Source: Altererythrobacter sp. Root672
Lineage (GTDB): Bacteria > Pseudomonadota > Alphaproteobacteria > Sphingomonadales > Sphingomonadaceae
Assembly: GCF_001427865.1 (NCBI RefSeq)
Contig: NZ_LMHH01000001.1
Span: 1,922,001 to 1,986,000, forward strand
DNA: 64,000 nucleotides
Direction: 5' to 3'
The notes under the pieces were generated by a model. That model saw only the letters and a list, made by a program, of their open reading frames with translations, ran no database searches and was not told the origin of the DNA. Shown here piece after piece: positions 23,292 to 34,400 of the stretch; the stretch's first letter is position 1; every line of letters begins with the position of its first letter. A program made the position numbers and the translations under genes.

Positions 23292-26021
23292 TCAGAACCG
23301 GTAGCGAGCACTCGCACCGTAAGTCCGCGGATCGTTTGCATAACCGGAAATTCCCCGCGGCTGCGCCGGCGTGTCAAAGATTACGCCCACGTCGCGCTTG
23401 TTGAGGAGGTTACGCGCCCAGATGGTCAGGCTGAGACCGATGTCCATGTCGTATGACAGCGATGCCGTCAGGTCCTGGACCTCGCGCGTGAACGGCGCTG
23501 CCGCCTCTAGCGCGGGGGTGGCGTCAGCGATGGTCCCGTCAGGATTGCGAACCACGAAGCCCGGCAGGCCTTCGATCAGCTGCTCTTCCGACTGCCACAG
23601 GAACGAAACGCGCGGGATGATCGTGCCGCTGCCGATCTCGTGCTCGTACTGTGCACCGATCAGCACGGTCCAGGTCGGAATGCCCGCGGGACGAGTGCCC
23701 GAGAGATCGCCCACGGCCGACTGTTCGAAGCTGACGTAGAGCGGATCGAGGTAGGTTACGCCAAGGTTCAGCGTCAGAGCATCGGCAATCGTGGCCAGGC
23801 CTTCGAACTCGACGCCGAAGGTGCTGAGTTCACCCGCATTGCGCAGGGCAAAGCCCGATCCGGTGAAGATGTTCGATTGGAACCCAGAGATATCCTGGTC
23901 GAACACTGCGAGGTTGGCCGAGATGTCACCCCAGTTGGCCTTCGCACCGACTTCCATCACCCGCGAGTTTTCGGGACCGGCGAAGCGGCTCCCGTAGACC
24001 AGGTTGTTGAGATCGAGGCCCGCAGCGATGATCGCATCGCGATCGTTCGGCGAAGGACGGCTATCGCGCGAGAGGTTGATCGAGCTCGCCTTGAAGCCGG
24101 TTGCATAGGACGCATAGACGTTGATCGTGTCATTGAGATCGTACGCCAGGCGAACGGTGTAGGCGAAGTCGCTGTCGTTCGTCTTGCCGTCCTCGACCGA
24201 GTTGGGAACGTTGAGGAACGGCGGCATGAACTGCAGCGCGCGCAGAGGTGCCAGCGGGTTCGCCAGCGGGTTGTTGGCATTGGCGCCGGCATAGGCCGTG
24301 GCACCGGCCTGGATGACACCATAGGCGGCGGGGTTCGAACCAGCGAAGGCTCCGATTTCGGCTGCCGTCGCCGGCCTGCCGAGCCCGAGCGCAGTACCCA
24401 CGCCCTGGGCAAGCGCACCTCCGAAGAGCAGCTGACCACGGAACGGCGCGTATTGCGGCGCGTCGAGGTCGATGCCCGAGAAGGTGTCGGTCGAAACGGC
24501 GTTGGTGACGAACTTCTTGCTGTCGTCGGTGTAGTTGCCGCCGAGCGTGAGAACGAGGCCGTCGGTGATCTCGAAGTCGACCTGGCCGAAGAACGAGTAC
24601 GCCTCACTGTCGAGGGTATAGGCCTCGGTAAAGCCCTGGCCCGACGCAAGGAACTGCCCCGAGTAGTTCTGCCCATCGGCAGCGCCAAAGACCGCCTCAA
24701 GCGTAGGCAGGCTGAGCGCACCGCCCGAAAGCTGCTGCACCAGGGTGTTGGCGTAAGGCCGGAACTGGGTCGAGTAGATCAGCTGGTTCTGCTGGTCGAT
24801 ATCCTCGTTGATGTAGAAGGCGCCGAGCAGCACGTTGATGCTGTCGCCGATCTCACCCGTCAGCCGCACTTCTTGCGTAAAGCTGCCGATCCCAAGGTCC
24901 TGGAAGTTGGGATAGATCAGGTCTGCGCTGGTGAAGTCGGAATCCTGGTTCGTGACGGCCTTCGTCTCGCGATAGGCGCTGATCCAGGTGACGGTGAAGT
25001 CGTCGTTGAGATCGAAGTCGAACTGGGCCGAGATGCCGTAGTTCTCGATATCGTTCGTCGAGTTGTAGTTGTTGTACACGAACCCGTCGAAGGCATCGGC
25101 GGGCGCGTTCACCTGCCCGCCCAGGGCACGCACGACTGGGGTTGCCAGGCCGTCCTGCACGTTGACGACGGCGCAGCAATTCTCGTCGATGGAATCGTAG
25201 TCGGCAATGATGCGGGCGCGGAAGCCGTTGTCCGGATCGACCAGCAATTGCCCACGGGCGAACCAGCGATCGCGCTCATTGGTCCGATCACCCGTGCCGC
25301 CATCCTGGAAGAAGCCGTCGCGCTGGTTAAGCCCGGCAGCAACGCTGACCGCAATCGAGTCCGACACCGGACCAGTTACGTAACCGCGCGCGATGATCTG
25401 GTCGAAGTTGCCGTAGGTCAGCTCTCCCACCCCGCCGAATTTGAACTTCGGCTCCTCGGTGGTGATGGAAATGACGCCGGCAGAGGCGTTCTTGCCGAAC
25501 AGGGTGGACTGCGGGCCGCGCAGGACCTCGATCCGCTGGACGTCGGGCAGGTCGGTGATCTGCGCCGCGGTCCGCGAGCGATAGACGTTGTCGACGAACA
25601 CGCCGACCGAAGGCTCGATCCCGGCGTTGTTGGCGCCGTTGCCGAAGCCGCGGATGAAGAAGTTGGTGTTGGCAACGCTTTGCCGCTGGCCGACGCTGAG
25701 CGATGGAACGACGGTTTGAAGATCGCGCAGATCGCGAATCTGCGCGCGTTCGATCGTCTCGGCAGTGGTTACGGAAACCGCCACGGGGACGTCTTGCAAC
25801 GTCTGCTCCCGCTTGGTCGCGGTAACGACTATCTGGTTGCCCGTGCTGGCGTCCTGGTCCGCGGGGAAGCTATCGTCCGGCGAGGCTTCGTCTACGGGCT
25901 GCTCAGGAGTAGCATCGGCCTGCGCCGCTGCGAATGAAGGAATGCAAAGTGTTACCGCTGCCGAACCAGCAAACAGAAATGCACGCGTGTAAGCTGCCGA
26001 CCCGGCGCCCCGAAACAACAT
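23292..26021 (-). CDS. TonB-dependent receptor
   Basis: A 909-aa outer-membrane receptor. I chose the ATG at 26021 because GGGAG lies 8 bp upstream; another ATG is at 26036. A signal peptide ends near PSFAAAQ. A TonB-box-like NQIVVTATKREQ and a plug domain (QDVPVAVSV, VPSLSVGQRQS, IEVLRGPQSTLFGKNASAG) precede a 22-strand barrel ending YGASARYRF. It is of the large sphingomonad type with unknown ligand. No transport partner is adjacent. A clear terminator follows. Confidence 0.92.
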   Translation of the reverse strand: MLFRGAGSAAYTRAFLFAGSAAVTLCIPSFAAAQADATPEQPVDEASPDDSFPADQDASTGNQIVVTATKREQTLQDVPVAVSVTTAETIERAQIRDLRDLQTVVPSLSVGQRQSVANTNFFIRGFGNGANNAGIEPSVGVFVDNVYRSRTAAQITDLPDVQRIEVLRGPQSTLFGKNASAGVISITTEEPKFKFGGVGELTYGNFDQIIARGYVTGPVSDSIAVSVAAGLNQRDGFFQDGGTGDRTNERDRWFARGQLLVDPDNGFRARIIADYDSIDENCCAVVNVQDGLATPVVRALGGQVNAPADAFDGFVYNNYNSTNDIENYGISAQFDFDLNDDFTVTWISAYRETKAVTNQDSDFTSADLIYPNFQDLGIGSFTQEVRLTGEIGDSINVLLGAFYINEDIDQQNQLIYSTQFRPYANTLVQQLSGGALSLPTLEAVFGAADGQNYSGQFLASGQGFTEAYTLDSEAYSFFGQVDFEITDGLVLTLGGNYTDDSKKFVTNAVSTDTFSGIDLDAPQYAPFRGQLLFGGALAQGVGTALGLGRPATAAEIGAFAGSNPAAYGVIQAGATAYAGANANNPLANPLAPLRALQFMPPFLNVPNSVEDGKTNDSDFAYTVRLAYDLNDTINVYASYATGFKASSINLSRDSRPSPNDRDAIIAAGLDLNNLVYGSRFAGPENSRVMEVGAKANWGDISANLAVFDQDISGFQSNIFTGSGFALRNAGELSTFGVEFEGLATIADALTLNLGVTYLDPLYVSFEQSAVGDLSGTRPAGIPTWTVLIGAQYEHEIGSGTIIPRVSFLWQSEEQLIEGLPGFVVRNPDGTIADATPALEAAAPFTREVQDLTASLSYDMDIGLSLTIWARNLLNKRDVGVIFDTPAQPRGISGYANDPRTYGASARYRF

Positions 26022-26254
26022 TAGGTGGTCTCCCATCTCCCTGCGCGGGCGCCGCTGTTTACGGTCACACGGGCAGCTCCCCCTTTAAGGCCACGGTGGT
26101 AACCACACAATTACCGGCCACCTAGCTAGTGACAACCGCAACCGCTTATGTTGCCTTCCTGCCACGGTAGTGGACAGTGAGTTTTGCCGTTCCTGCGCCC
26201 CCCTCTGGCCAAAGCAGCATTGCCGGAGCGCAACACAAGCCTTAGGGGGCCTCG

Positions 26255-27466
26255 ATGGACACTGCCGATCTGCGCGTCGCCCTGTTCAGCGGAAACTACA
26301 ATTATGTCCGCGACGGCGCGAACCAGGCTCTGAACCGCCTGGTAGACTTTTTGTTGAGGCAGGGTGCCGCGGTGCGCGTCTACGCGCCGGTCGTGCCCCA
26401 GCCCGCTTTCGCCCCCACCGGGGATCTCGTTGGTGTGCCCGCGGTCCCGATCCCATTCCGCAGTGAATATCGCTTTCCGCTCGGGCTTTCAGCGAAGAAC
26501 ACGGCGGATCTCGCAAAGTTCGCTCCCACAGTACTGCACCTCGCGTCGCCCGATCCGACGGCGCACGCAGCGCTCAGATGGGCCGAAGCGCGTCACCTCC
26601 CGGTACTGGGCTCGGTCCATACCCGGTTCGAGACCTATCCGCGCTACTACGGCATGGCCTTCGCCGAACCCTGGCTCGAGAGGATCCTCAAGCGCTTCTA
26701 CAACCGCTGTGACGCCCTGGTCGCGCCGTCGGAGAGCATGGCCGAGGTGCTGCGCGAACAAGGCATGAGCAGCGACATCGAAATCTGGTCACGCGGCGTC
26801 GATCGCGACATTTTCGATCCCAGTCGCCGCGATCTCGAATGGCGCCGCTCGCTGGGCATCGAGGACGACGACGTCGTGGTCGGCTTCCTCGGCCGGGTGG
26901 TCATGGAAAAAGGTCTCGACGTCTTTGCCGACACCGTGTCCCGCCTGCGCAGCCAGGGCGTGCCTCACAAGGTGCTCGTTATCGGTAAGGGACCGGCACA
27001 CGATTGGTTTGCCGAGCGGGTACCTGGCGCCATCTTTGCGGGGATGCTTACCGCCGGCGATCTTGGCCGGGCCGTGGCCAGCATGGACATGCTGCTCAAC
27101 CCCTCGGTCACCGAGACATTCGGCAACGTGACGCTTGAGGCCATGGCCTCAGGCTTGCCGGTTATCGCCGCCAGAGCGACGGGCAGCACCAGCCTCGTCG
27201 TCGACGGAGATACCGGGCGACTGGTCGAACCGGGCAATATTACCGCCTTCGCCGAGGTGGTCGAAACTTACATCCGAAACGCAGACCTGCGGCAAAAGCA
27301 TGGATCGGCGGGCGAAGTTCGTAGCCGCACCTACTCCTGGGACGCGATCAACGGCTCTGTTGCCGACCTCTATGTGCGGCTTGCAGAGCGCAAGGCCCTG
27401 GTCAGCGCAGCACCCCGGCAGCGGCCATCCGCCGCGCATAGTACCACTGCGCAACGATCAGGATGA
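26255..27466 (+). CDS. GT4-family glycosyltransferase
   Basis: A 403-aa protein with two Rossmann-like domains: ALFSGNYNYVRDGANQALNR at the N terminus, a GFLGRVVMEKGLDVFADTV segment opening the nucleotide-sugar domain, and the catalytic EX7E-type motif in SVTETFGNVTLEAMASGLPV. It resembles sugar transferases acting on lipids (mannosyl- or glucosyl-transferases). The last ~25 residues are low complexity and overlap the convergent gene by 65 bp, so the native end may differ. Acceptor unknown. Confidence 0.88.
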   Translation: MDTADLRVALFSGNYNYVRDGANQALNRLVDFLLRQGAAVRVYAPVVPQPAFAPTGDLVGVPAVPIPFRSEYRFPLGLSAKNTADLAKFAPTVLHLASPDPTAHAALRWAEARHLPVLGSVHTRFETYPRYYGMAFAEPWLERILKRFYNRCDALVAPSESMAEVLREQGMSSDIEIWSRGVDRDIFDPSRRDLEWRRSLGIEDDDVVVGFLGRVVMEKGLDVFADTVSRLRSQGVPHKVLVIGKGPAHDWFAERVPGAIFAGMLTAGDLGRAVASMDMLLNPSVTETFGNVTLEAMASGLPVIAARATGSTSLVVDGDTGRLVEPGNITAFAEVVETYIRNADLRQKHGSAGEVRSRTYSWDAINGSVADLYVRLAERKALVSAAPRQRPSAAHSTTAQRSG

Positions 27467-27845
27467 TGATTACGACCGGCATGATGACTGCCCCGCCGCC
27501 TTCCATCGATGCCGGCCTGTCTGACGTGAACTGATAGGCAAAGCTGCCAACAGCTCCCAACGCCGAGACGATGAACGCCGTTACGGCATGGCGCGAACGC
27601 ATCAGCAGCAAGATCGAGCCAACGATGGAGCCCCACACTCCAATCGCCCACACGGCCACTGCCCAAGCGGGAAACGCAGCGACCCAGGCTTGCTCCTCAG
27701 GCCCGAAGCCCATGCTTTCGAGATAGGCGGTATTGCCTAGCGCCGTCATGGTATAGTCGGTCGCCCCGACAGCGTTCCATAACAGCGAGACGATGCCGAC
27801 CAGCCACAAGTGCTTCGGCGTCTTTACCGGGCTAACAGTTGCCAT
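27402..27845 (-). CDS. Four-helix membrane protein, hypothetical
   Basis: A 147-aa protein from the ATG at 27845, preceded by GGGAGGGA. It has four membrane segments (LWLVGIVSLLWNAVGATDY, AWVAAFPAWAVAVWAIGVW, the HAVTAFIVSALGAVGSF helix and VIMPVVIIILIVAQWYYARR). This resembles a family of sugar-transporter-like small membrane proteins of unknown role in sphingomonads. It lies downstream of the PadR gene on the same strand. Confidence 0.75.
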   Translation of the reverse strand: MATVSPVKTPKHLWLVGIVSLLWNAVGATDYTMTALGNTAYLESMGFGPEEQAWVAAFPAWAVAVWAIGVWGSIVGSILLLMRSRHAVTAFIVSALGAVGSFAYQFTSDRPASMEGGGAVIMPVVIIILIVAQWYYARRMAAAGVLR

Positions 27846-27917
27846 AGCAGTCCCTCCCACAGGCGCGACCACTCGAAGAGTGTATCACACGCCTGCGGAA
27901 GGGAGAAATCGGCTGCT

Positions 27918-28583
27918 CTAGAGCCGCTCGATCTTCTGCGCCGCTTCGTCGAGGATCTCGGCAATCCGGTGGGGCAGGTCTTCGTCTTTGCCGCCGCTGT
28001 TGGCCATGCGCTGTCCGACAGCGGTGAACAGCCCGAAAGCCGCGCGCTCGATCGAAGGCGAACGATGGCGTTCGGCCTTTTCGCCAAGACCGGTCAGACG
28101 CTCCATTGCCTGGGCGGCTGCCTCTGCCTCTTCTTCGAGCACGGCTTCACCGGCCGGCGTTATGGCGAACTTGCGACGCTGGTCGTTGCTCTGCTGTTCG
28201 ACCACGAGACCCTCGTCAGCCAGCAACGAAAGCGCCGGATAGATCACTCCTGGGCTTGGCGAGTAATGCCCACCCGACAGTTCCTCCATCGCCTTGATCA
28301 AGTCGTAGCCGTGGCGCGGCTGCTCTTTGATGAGCGACAGGAGCATCAGCCGCTGTTCGTCACGGCCGAACTTGCGGTCACGTCCATGCCGGCGCGGTCC
28401 GCCCGGCCCCCATGGGCCACCCTTGGGGCCAAAGACTCCGCCAGGACCGAAGACACCGCCCGGCCCGAACGGACCTCCAGGTCCGAAGGGTCCGCCCGGC
28501 CCGCCCCAGCGCACCTTGCCCCACTTGTCAGCCATGGCTTTCCACTCGCGGCCGTCTCCGAAATCGCAATCTGCGTAGATCAT
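27918..28583 (-). CDS. PadR-family regulator with Gly/Pro collagen-like tract
   Basis: A 221-aa protein from the ATG at 28583, preceded by GGAGG. The PadR winged helix is clear ([20 protein letters not shown], then [20 protein letters not shown]), with a helical dimerisation C terminus. Unusually, residues ~25-60 before the wing are repeats such as [14 protein letters not shown], a flexible collagen-like linker. The gene could regulate itself through the GATAT-N8-ATATC element overlapping its promoter. The target beyond the downstream membrane protein gene is unknown. Confidence 0.88.
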   Translation of the reverse strand: MIYADCDFGDGREWKAMADKWGKVRWGGPGGPFGPGGPFGPGGVFGPGGVFGPKGGPWGPGGPRRHGRDRKFGRDEQRLMLLSLIKEQPRHGYDLIKAMEELSGGHYSPSPGVIYPALSLLADEGLVVEQQSNDQRRKFAITPAGEAVLEEEAEAAAQAMERLTGLGEKAERHRSPSIERAAFGLFTAVGQRMANSGGKDEDLPHRIAEILDEAAQKIERL

Positions 28584-28599
28584 GATTGATCCTCCATTC

Positions 28600-28617
28600 G
28601 ATATTCCACGATATATC
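28600..28617. promoter_or_regulatory. Candidate PadR operator
   Basis: GATAT and ATATC are separated by 8 bp (TCCACGAT), 16 bp upstream of the PadR ATG. PadR sites typically have inverted arms with an 8-bp gap, so autoregulation is plausible. It also lies upstream of the divergent rarA. Confidence 0.45.
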
Positions 28618-28673
28618 TTAGACAGCCGAAAATTCAAGTCGCCCCTGCGTCGACCAATGTCTATCTGTAGCCG

Positions 28674-29987
28674 ATGGCCGACTTGTTTGCTGACGATCTA
28701 CCCACTTCTCCGCCCGCCGATGAGCCGCGTGCCGACGCGCCGCTGGCCGACCGATTGCGCCCGCGTTCGTTGGACGAAGTGATTGGGCAGGAGCACCTGA
28801 CGGGACCGGAAGGCGCTATCGGCCGGATGGTCGCCGCGGGCCGCCTCTCAAGCATGATCCTGTGGGGGCCACCTGGCACCGGTAAGACCAGTATCGCCCG
28901 CCTCCTGGCCGATGCCGTTGGTATGAGGTTCGTGGCCATCAGCGCGGTGTTTTCGGGTGTAGCCGACCTCAAGAAGGCGTTCGCCGAGGCGGAAGTGGCC
29001 CAGCTGGCGGGACGGCGGACCTTGCTCTTCGTGGACGAGATCCATCGCTTCAACCGCGCGCAGCAGGACGGCTTCCTGCCCTTCGTCGAACGCGGCACCG
29101 TGACCTTGGTCGGCGCGACGACGGAGAACCCCAGCTTCGAGCTCAACGCGGCATTGCTCAGCCGGGCGCAAGTCCTCATCCTCCACCGGCTGGACCCAAC
29201 TGCACTCGGCAAGCTCCTCGACCGCGCGGAGGTGCTGGAAGGCCCCCTTCCCCTCACGGCAGATGCTCGTGAGGCGCTGGTCGCTTCAGCGGATGGCGAT
29301 GGCCGCTTCCTGCTCAACCAGGCGGAGACGCTCTATTCGGCGAATATCCCCGAACCGCTGACACCTGCAGAACTCGGCGCGTTTCTACAGCGCCGAGTGG
29401 CGGTCTACGACAAGGATCGCGAGGGCCACTACAACCTGATCTCGGCGCTGCACAAATCGATGCGCGGCTCGGACCCCCAGGCAGCGCTGTACTACCTCGC
29501 GCGAATGCTGGTGGCGGGTGAGGAGCCGCTCTACCTGCTGCGGCGCATCACCCGCTTCGCCAGCGAGGACATCGGCCTCGCCGATCCCCAGGCGCTGACC
29601 CAGTGCATTGCCGCCAAGGACGCCTACGACTTCCTGGGCTCGCCCGAGGGCGAACTCGCGATCGTGCAGGCCTGCCTCTATTGCGCCACCGCGCCCAAAT
29701 CTAACGCGGCCTACATGGCCCAGAAGGCTGCCTGGAAGAGCGCGCGGGATACCGGCAGCCTGATGCCGCCGCAAAACATCCTCAATGCGCCCACGAAGCT
29801 GATGAAGGACATCGGCTATGGCAAGGACTACACTTACGACCACAACGCCGAGAGCGGCTTTTCGGGCGACAACTACTGGCCCGCGGAGATGGAGCCGCAG
29901 ACCTTCTACGAACCGGTCGAGCGCGGGTTCGAACGGCAAGTGAAGGAGCGGATCGAGTGGTGGGACAAGCGCCGGCAGGAGCGATGA
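28674..29987 (+). CDS. rarA: Replication-associated recombination protein RarA
   Basis: A 437-aa AAA+ ATPase of the RarA/MgsA/WRNIP1 family that acts at stalled forks. Walker A is [14 protein letters not shown], Walker [14 protein letters not shown], and sensor 1 [13 protein letters not shown]. The C-terminal tetramerisation domain has [20 protein letters not shown] and the hallmark [16 protein letters not shown]. Length is normal. It is divergent from the PadR gene. Confidence 0.95.
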   Translation: MADLFADDLPTSPPADEPRADAPLADRLRPRSLDEVIGQEHLTGPEGAIGRMVAAGRLSSMILWGPPGTGKTSIARLLADAVGMRFVAISAVFSGVADLKKAFAEAEVAQLAGRRTLLFVDEIHRFNRAQQDGFLPFVERGTVTLVGATTENPSFELNAALLSRAQVLILHRLDPTALGKLLDRAEVLEGPLPLTADAREALVASADGDGRFLLNQAETLYSANIPEPLTPAELGAFLQRRVAVYDKDREGHYNLISALHKSMRGSDPQAALYYLARMLVAGEEPLYLLRRITRFASEDIGLADPQALTQCIAAKDAYDFLGSPEGELAIVQACLYCATAPKSNAAYMAQKAAWKSARDTGSLMPPQNILNAPTKLMKDIGYGKDYTYDHNAESGFSGDNYWPAEMEPQTFYEPVERGFERQVKERIEWWDKRRQER

Positions 29988-30009
29988 AACCGGTGCGCAA
30001 GCGGAACAA

Positions 30010-30894
30010 GTGAGCCCCCGTTTTCGCCATTTCACCGCGATCGACTGGTCGGGCGCGGCGGGCGAGCGGCAGCGGGGGATCGCCGTGGCCAGTTGCTCGG
30101 TCGGCGACAAAGCACCCAAGCTGGTCAGGCCGGGCCACACATGGTCCCGGCTTGAGGTCCTGCAATGGCTTACCGACGACTTGCCCGATGACACTCTCGT
30201 CGGTCTCGACCTCGGTATCTCGCTACCCTTCACTGACTGCGGGGCCTTCTTTCCCGGCTGGGAGGAAAGCCCGCGAACAGCGCGCGATCTATGGGCCCTG
30301 ATCGATCATCTCTGCGGCGGCGATCCACACTTGGGCGCGACGAGCTTCGTCGATGACCCCGTAGCTAGCCGCTATTTCCGCCGCCATGGCGGCCGCGAAG
30401 GACCGCACTTCCACCACTCCGCCGCCACCCATCGGCGGGGCCGTTTCCGCCTCACCGAAGAGGCGCAGGAGCGTATGGGCTGCAAGCCCTACAGCAACTT
30501 CAATCTTGTCGGCGCCGCGCAAGTGGGCAAGTCGAGCCTGACCGGCATGCGCCTGCTCCACAGGCTCGATCGCAGGTTGCCCGTCTGGCCAATCGACCCG
30601 CTCCCGCCAACCGGTTCCGCGGTGGTGGAAATCTACACCGCCATCGCCGCCCTGGCCGCGGGACGCCGAGCCGGCGCCTCGAAGATCCGCGACCGCGCTT
30701 CGCTCGACCTCGCCCTAGCCGCTCTCGGCAGCCAACCGTGGCGTCAGCGCGTGCCGCTCGACGACCACAAGGCCGATGCCCTGATTACGGCCGCCTGGAT
30801 CCGCTCCAACGCCGAGCGGCCGGAATTGTGGTCGCCCGAAACGCTCACTCCGCAAATTGCGCAAACCGAAGGCTGGACCTTCGGCGTCGCTTGA
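30010..30894 (+). CDS. DUF429-like RNase H-fold protein
   Basis: A 294-aa protein with a GTG start. An N-terminal FTAIDWSGAAG strand, a LVGLDLGISLPF strand and a C-terminal DDHKADALITAAWIRS helix put carboxylates where RNase H-fold proteins such as DUF429 members have them. No enzyme activity is established. It lies 22 bp after rarA and may be cotranscribed, with tRNA-Thr following. Confidence 0.7.
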   Translation: MSPRFRHFTAIDWSGAAGERQRGIAVASCSVGDKAPKLVRPGHTWSRLEVLQWLTDDLPDDTLVGLDLGISLPFTDCGAFFPGWEESPRTARDLWALIDHLCGGDPHLGATSFVDDPVASRYFRRHGGREGPHFHHSAATHRRGRFRLTEEAQERMGCKPYSNFNLVGAAQVGKSSLTGMRLLHRLDRRLPVWPIDPLPPTGSAVVEIYTAIAALAAGRRAGASKIRDRASLDLALAALGSQPWRQRVPLDDHKADALITAAWIRSNAERPELWSPETLTPQIAQTEGWTFGVA

Positions 30895-30913
30895 AGCAAA
30901 GGCACTTCGAAGT

Positions 30914-30989
<76 letters not shown>

Positions 30990-31499
30990 TTATCTTTTAT
31001 AATTAGATGCTTACTGGACTTTGCAGGTAACAAATTTGTTGTCACTCCGCAAAAGGTAACCAGCTAGGTATCGATTGCCTTCGTATAGGCGGCACTGTTC
31101 GGACTCGCAGCGTCCTGCTTAACGATGGTCTGCACGGACTCGGTCCAAGATCGCCGCGAAGCACCGCCCCATTTTCAGGGCGGTCGATCCGCGAACGAAT
31201 CGACACAGATGCTCACTTCTTAGCGAACAAATGTCCGTTATGCGTCCATGCCGGTCGTTCAACGTGGCTTCCACCTCCCCAATGAGGAATGTCCGCCCTG
31301 CTCACTGACTAGAGGCGCGTCGGTCCACTTGGGCGAAACGCGGGAGTCGGTTTGCAATCAAACCGCGACGGAACGAGGCGCCAGGATCACGACTTGAAGC
31401 CGATCATCCTAATGCCGAGGTAGAATGGTGTTGTGGACAGATCGGGACGCCAGCCCAACATCCTAGTGCAATTTTGAAGCGTCCGCATAAGTTGAAGGA
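30990..31499. other. Non-coding junction between tRNA-Thr and NTPase cassette
   Basis: No gene is supported in these 510 bp. An AT-rich stretch follows the tRNA, and GGTAAC occurs at 31026-31031 and 31055-31060, the same hexamer as in the arm sites of the tRNA-Arg element. The rest has no recognisable feature; it may contain the cassette promoter. Confidence 0.5.
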
Positions 31500-34400
31500 G
31501 TGACCGTCCCCGCCTTCATACCTCGCAACCTCGTCTATAGTGTTGACGGCGCGATTGCCGTGATCGCCCATACAGAGCTGCTCCAACGGCCCGAGAATCT
31601 TGTCGTCCTGGGTGAAGCAGGAATGGGAAAGAGTCGCCTCCTGGAGGAGCTTGGCAAAGCCAACGGGAAGTGGGTTACTGCGCGACGGCTCATCGGCGCG
31701 AGTGACCCACGTGAGCTGCTGGCGGGCAACTCGCTTGTTCTGATTGATGCGCTAGATGAGGCACCTGCGTTTGCGGAGGGTGGGGTTGTTGATCAAATCC
31801 TTGGTCGACTCGAACAAGCTACAGTGGACCGGTTCGTATTGGCTTGTCGTTCGGAGGATTGGCAAGCCGCGACCGCAAAATCCATTATCACCGAAACGTA
31901 TGGTGATCCTCCGCTAGAACTGCGGCTTAAGCCTTTTGACGAAGCGCAGATCGCCGACTTTCTCACTGAACAATTGGGGCGTGAACGCGCGGTCGAGGTA
32001 ATTGCCATCTATCATTCGCGCGGCTTTCGCGAGTGGTTGGGCAACCCACAGACTCTTATCATGTTGGCCGACGTCGCGAAAAGTGGGGACCTGCCGAAGA
32101 CGACTTCCGAACTGTTTGAAGCCTACGTTGAGCTATCCCTCCGGGACATGAATCCCGTGAGGAGGCAGCGCAATCGAGAGATTTCGCGGGAGGCGGCGCT
32201 GGACACACTCGGCGCAGCGTTCGCCGCGCTGATCTTGTCCGGCAAGTCAGCTCTGGCAAAGCCAGGTGCCGAGTTCTCCGCAGACGACCTGCGTATAGCT
32301 GAACTCGGAACTCTGCCGGGCTTCGCCGACTGGACCACCTTATCCGGCAATCGCCTTACAGTGACATATCGCGGCGACAGCGAGCGGCTAACTTATTCTC
32401 ATCGTCGAATTGGCGAATGGCTCGGCGCACGGTGGCTTGCGAAGCATGCAGGCAGCGTAAGTGTGTCTGAGCGACTGTTCGCCTCACTTACCGTGGAAGG
32501 AATTGTTCCGGCTAGCCTTCGCGGCCTGTTTGCTTGGCTGGCCAGCAATTCCACCCTGGCGCTTAGGGCGATTGCCACCGACCCGATGGCCATCATCGAA
32601 TATGGCGACGCAGATATTCTGAACGAGATTGAAGCGCGCGCGCTGCTCACCGCTCTTGAGAGACTTTCACAAGACGACCCTTGGTTCGCCAGCTGGGGCG
32701 ACTTCAGGGCAAAATCACTTATCCGAGATTCGCTTGAGTCAGAGACCTTAAGCGTTGTCCTCGACCCGTCGCGTTCTGGCCGCCTTCGGATCCTGCTTGC
32801 ACGGCAATTCAAAGGCAAAAAGCTTGATCCAGCGGTGTCCGCCAAATTGCAACAGCTAGCGTTTGACCGGAAGGAATTTTACGCCATTCGCGACCAAGTT
32901 GCCGAGGCTTTAGTCGGCAACCTCGCCACGGACCAGCTTCGTAGTTTCGTCGACGGACTTAGGTACCAAGGCACTCATGACGCGACCCGCCTCGCCGCAG
33001 GTATGATCCTCGATGCTGGGATTGAGCATTTCGATGACGAGCAGGTCGTGCAGACAATTTTCGCGACCTGCGGCCATTCAGTATGCGCGGTCCCACAAGA
33101 GGGCGACGATAACATGGCCGCGCGGGTCTGGAGGTATCGCTACGACATCCCGGATGAGCGTATCGCAAATATTCTCGACGTTCTGGCAGACTATGCCACG
33201 GCCTTGTTGCCTGAGCATCGGAGCATCGAGTCCTTCGACATAGTCAATCTCGGCGATGCATTAATTTCTCGCCAGCTCGGCCTCGGGCAGGTCAAACCGA
33301 AGCGCCTTCTCCATTGGCTCGATGCGTTTGCCCGGCGGGGCTCTGAAAGCGATGACGACAAGAAAATATCGGCATACTTTGCTGCGAATGATGATGTTCG
33401 TCGTCAAATTCAGCAGCTTTGGTTGTTGCGCGCAACGGACGCCACCCTTTTTCTCCTGAACTACAGGCTCGCTCAGCTGAACCCGGCACTTCAGCCCGAC
33501 GATGCTGACGTTGCAGCACTTCTCGAAGCAGTGCCAACGAACCACGAGCTACGGTTCGAGTTCATGCGCCTCACACGGCACACTGAAACCGAGGGGCAGG
33601 CCACTCGACGTGCTGCGCTTCGCTTTTTCCCATCGAGAGACGAGCACGAGCAATATTTTGACAAGCTGATCAACCCGGAGAAGCCTGGGTGGCAGTTGGA
33701 GGACGAGGCCCGTCACGCGCGCTGGCTGGTCGAACAAGAGAAGCGCTGGACAGCGTATCGGGAGGGGCTGGCGCAGGACGTTCCGGCCCTTGAGCAAGGT
33801 CGCTTCGGAATACTCTCCCAGGTGGCGAACGCATACCTGGGCCGATATTCTGACCTGCGCGACCTAAAGACGGCACAGGACCGGCTGGACGCACTTTGCG
33901 GTCCGGAACTGGTACCTACGGTCTTTCGAGGTTTTGAGTCTTATCTCAACACATTGCCGCCGTATCCAAATGCCGCCCTTGTGGCCAAGGACTACGGTCG
34001 AAGCCGCGTCTGGAACTCGAGCTACGTGTTGATCGCGGCCCTCGCCGAGCGGGTGAGGCAAACGGGAAGTGTCGGCAGTCTGACAACCGATCAGCTCATC
34101 TCGGCGCAGCTGCATATCTCCAATCACGTGGCGTCGGGCGACGAGTGGAAACCGATGGAAGCCGCTGTGTGGGCGGCTCTGATCGCGAATCCTTCTGCCT
34201 TCGAGGAATATGCGAAGCTACTCGTTGAGCCTTCACTGGCCCGAAAATCAGAACATGTGAGCGGCCTTTACGAGTTGCTCCATAACGGACGGCAAGCCTT
34301 TCCGAAGTTGGTGGAGGAGCTGGCCGACGAGTGGCTGCAACGCTTTCCCTATATGCACGAGCGGCCCGAAGCTGAACTGATCGACGTTTTGCTTCCCGAT

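Noticed and set aside
23640-25937. 765-codon open frame antisense to the TonB receptor
   Set aside because: It is the mirror of a well-defined receptor gene and is Arg/Val/Glu-rich without any domain; high GC makes such antisense frames long.
31309-31503. Open frame ending at the NTPase start
   Set aside because: No ATG or GTG in frame and only a late TTG; composition does not suggest a protein.
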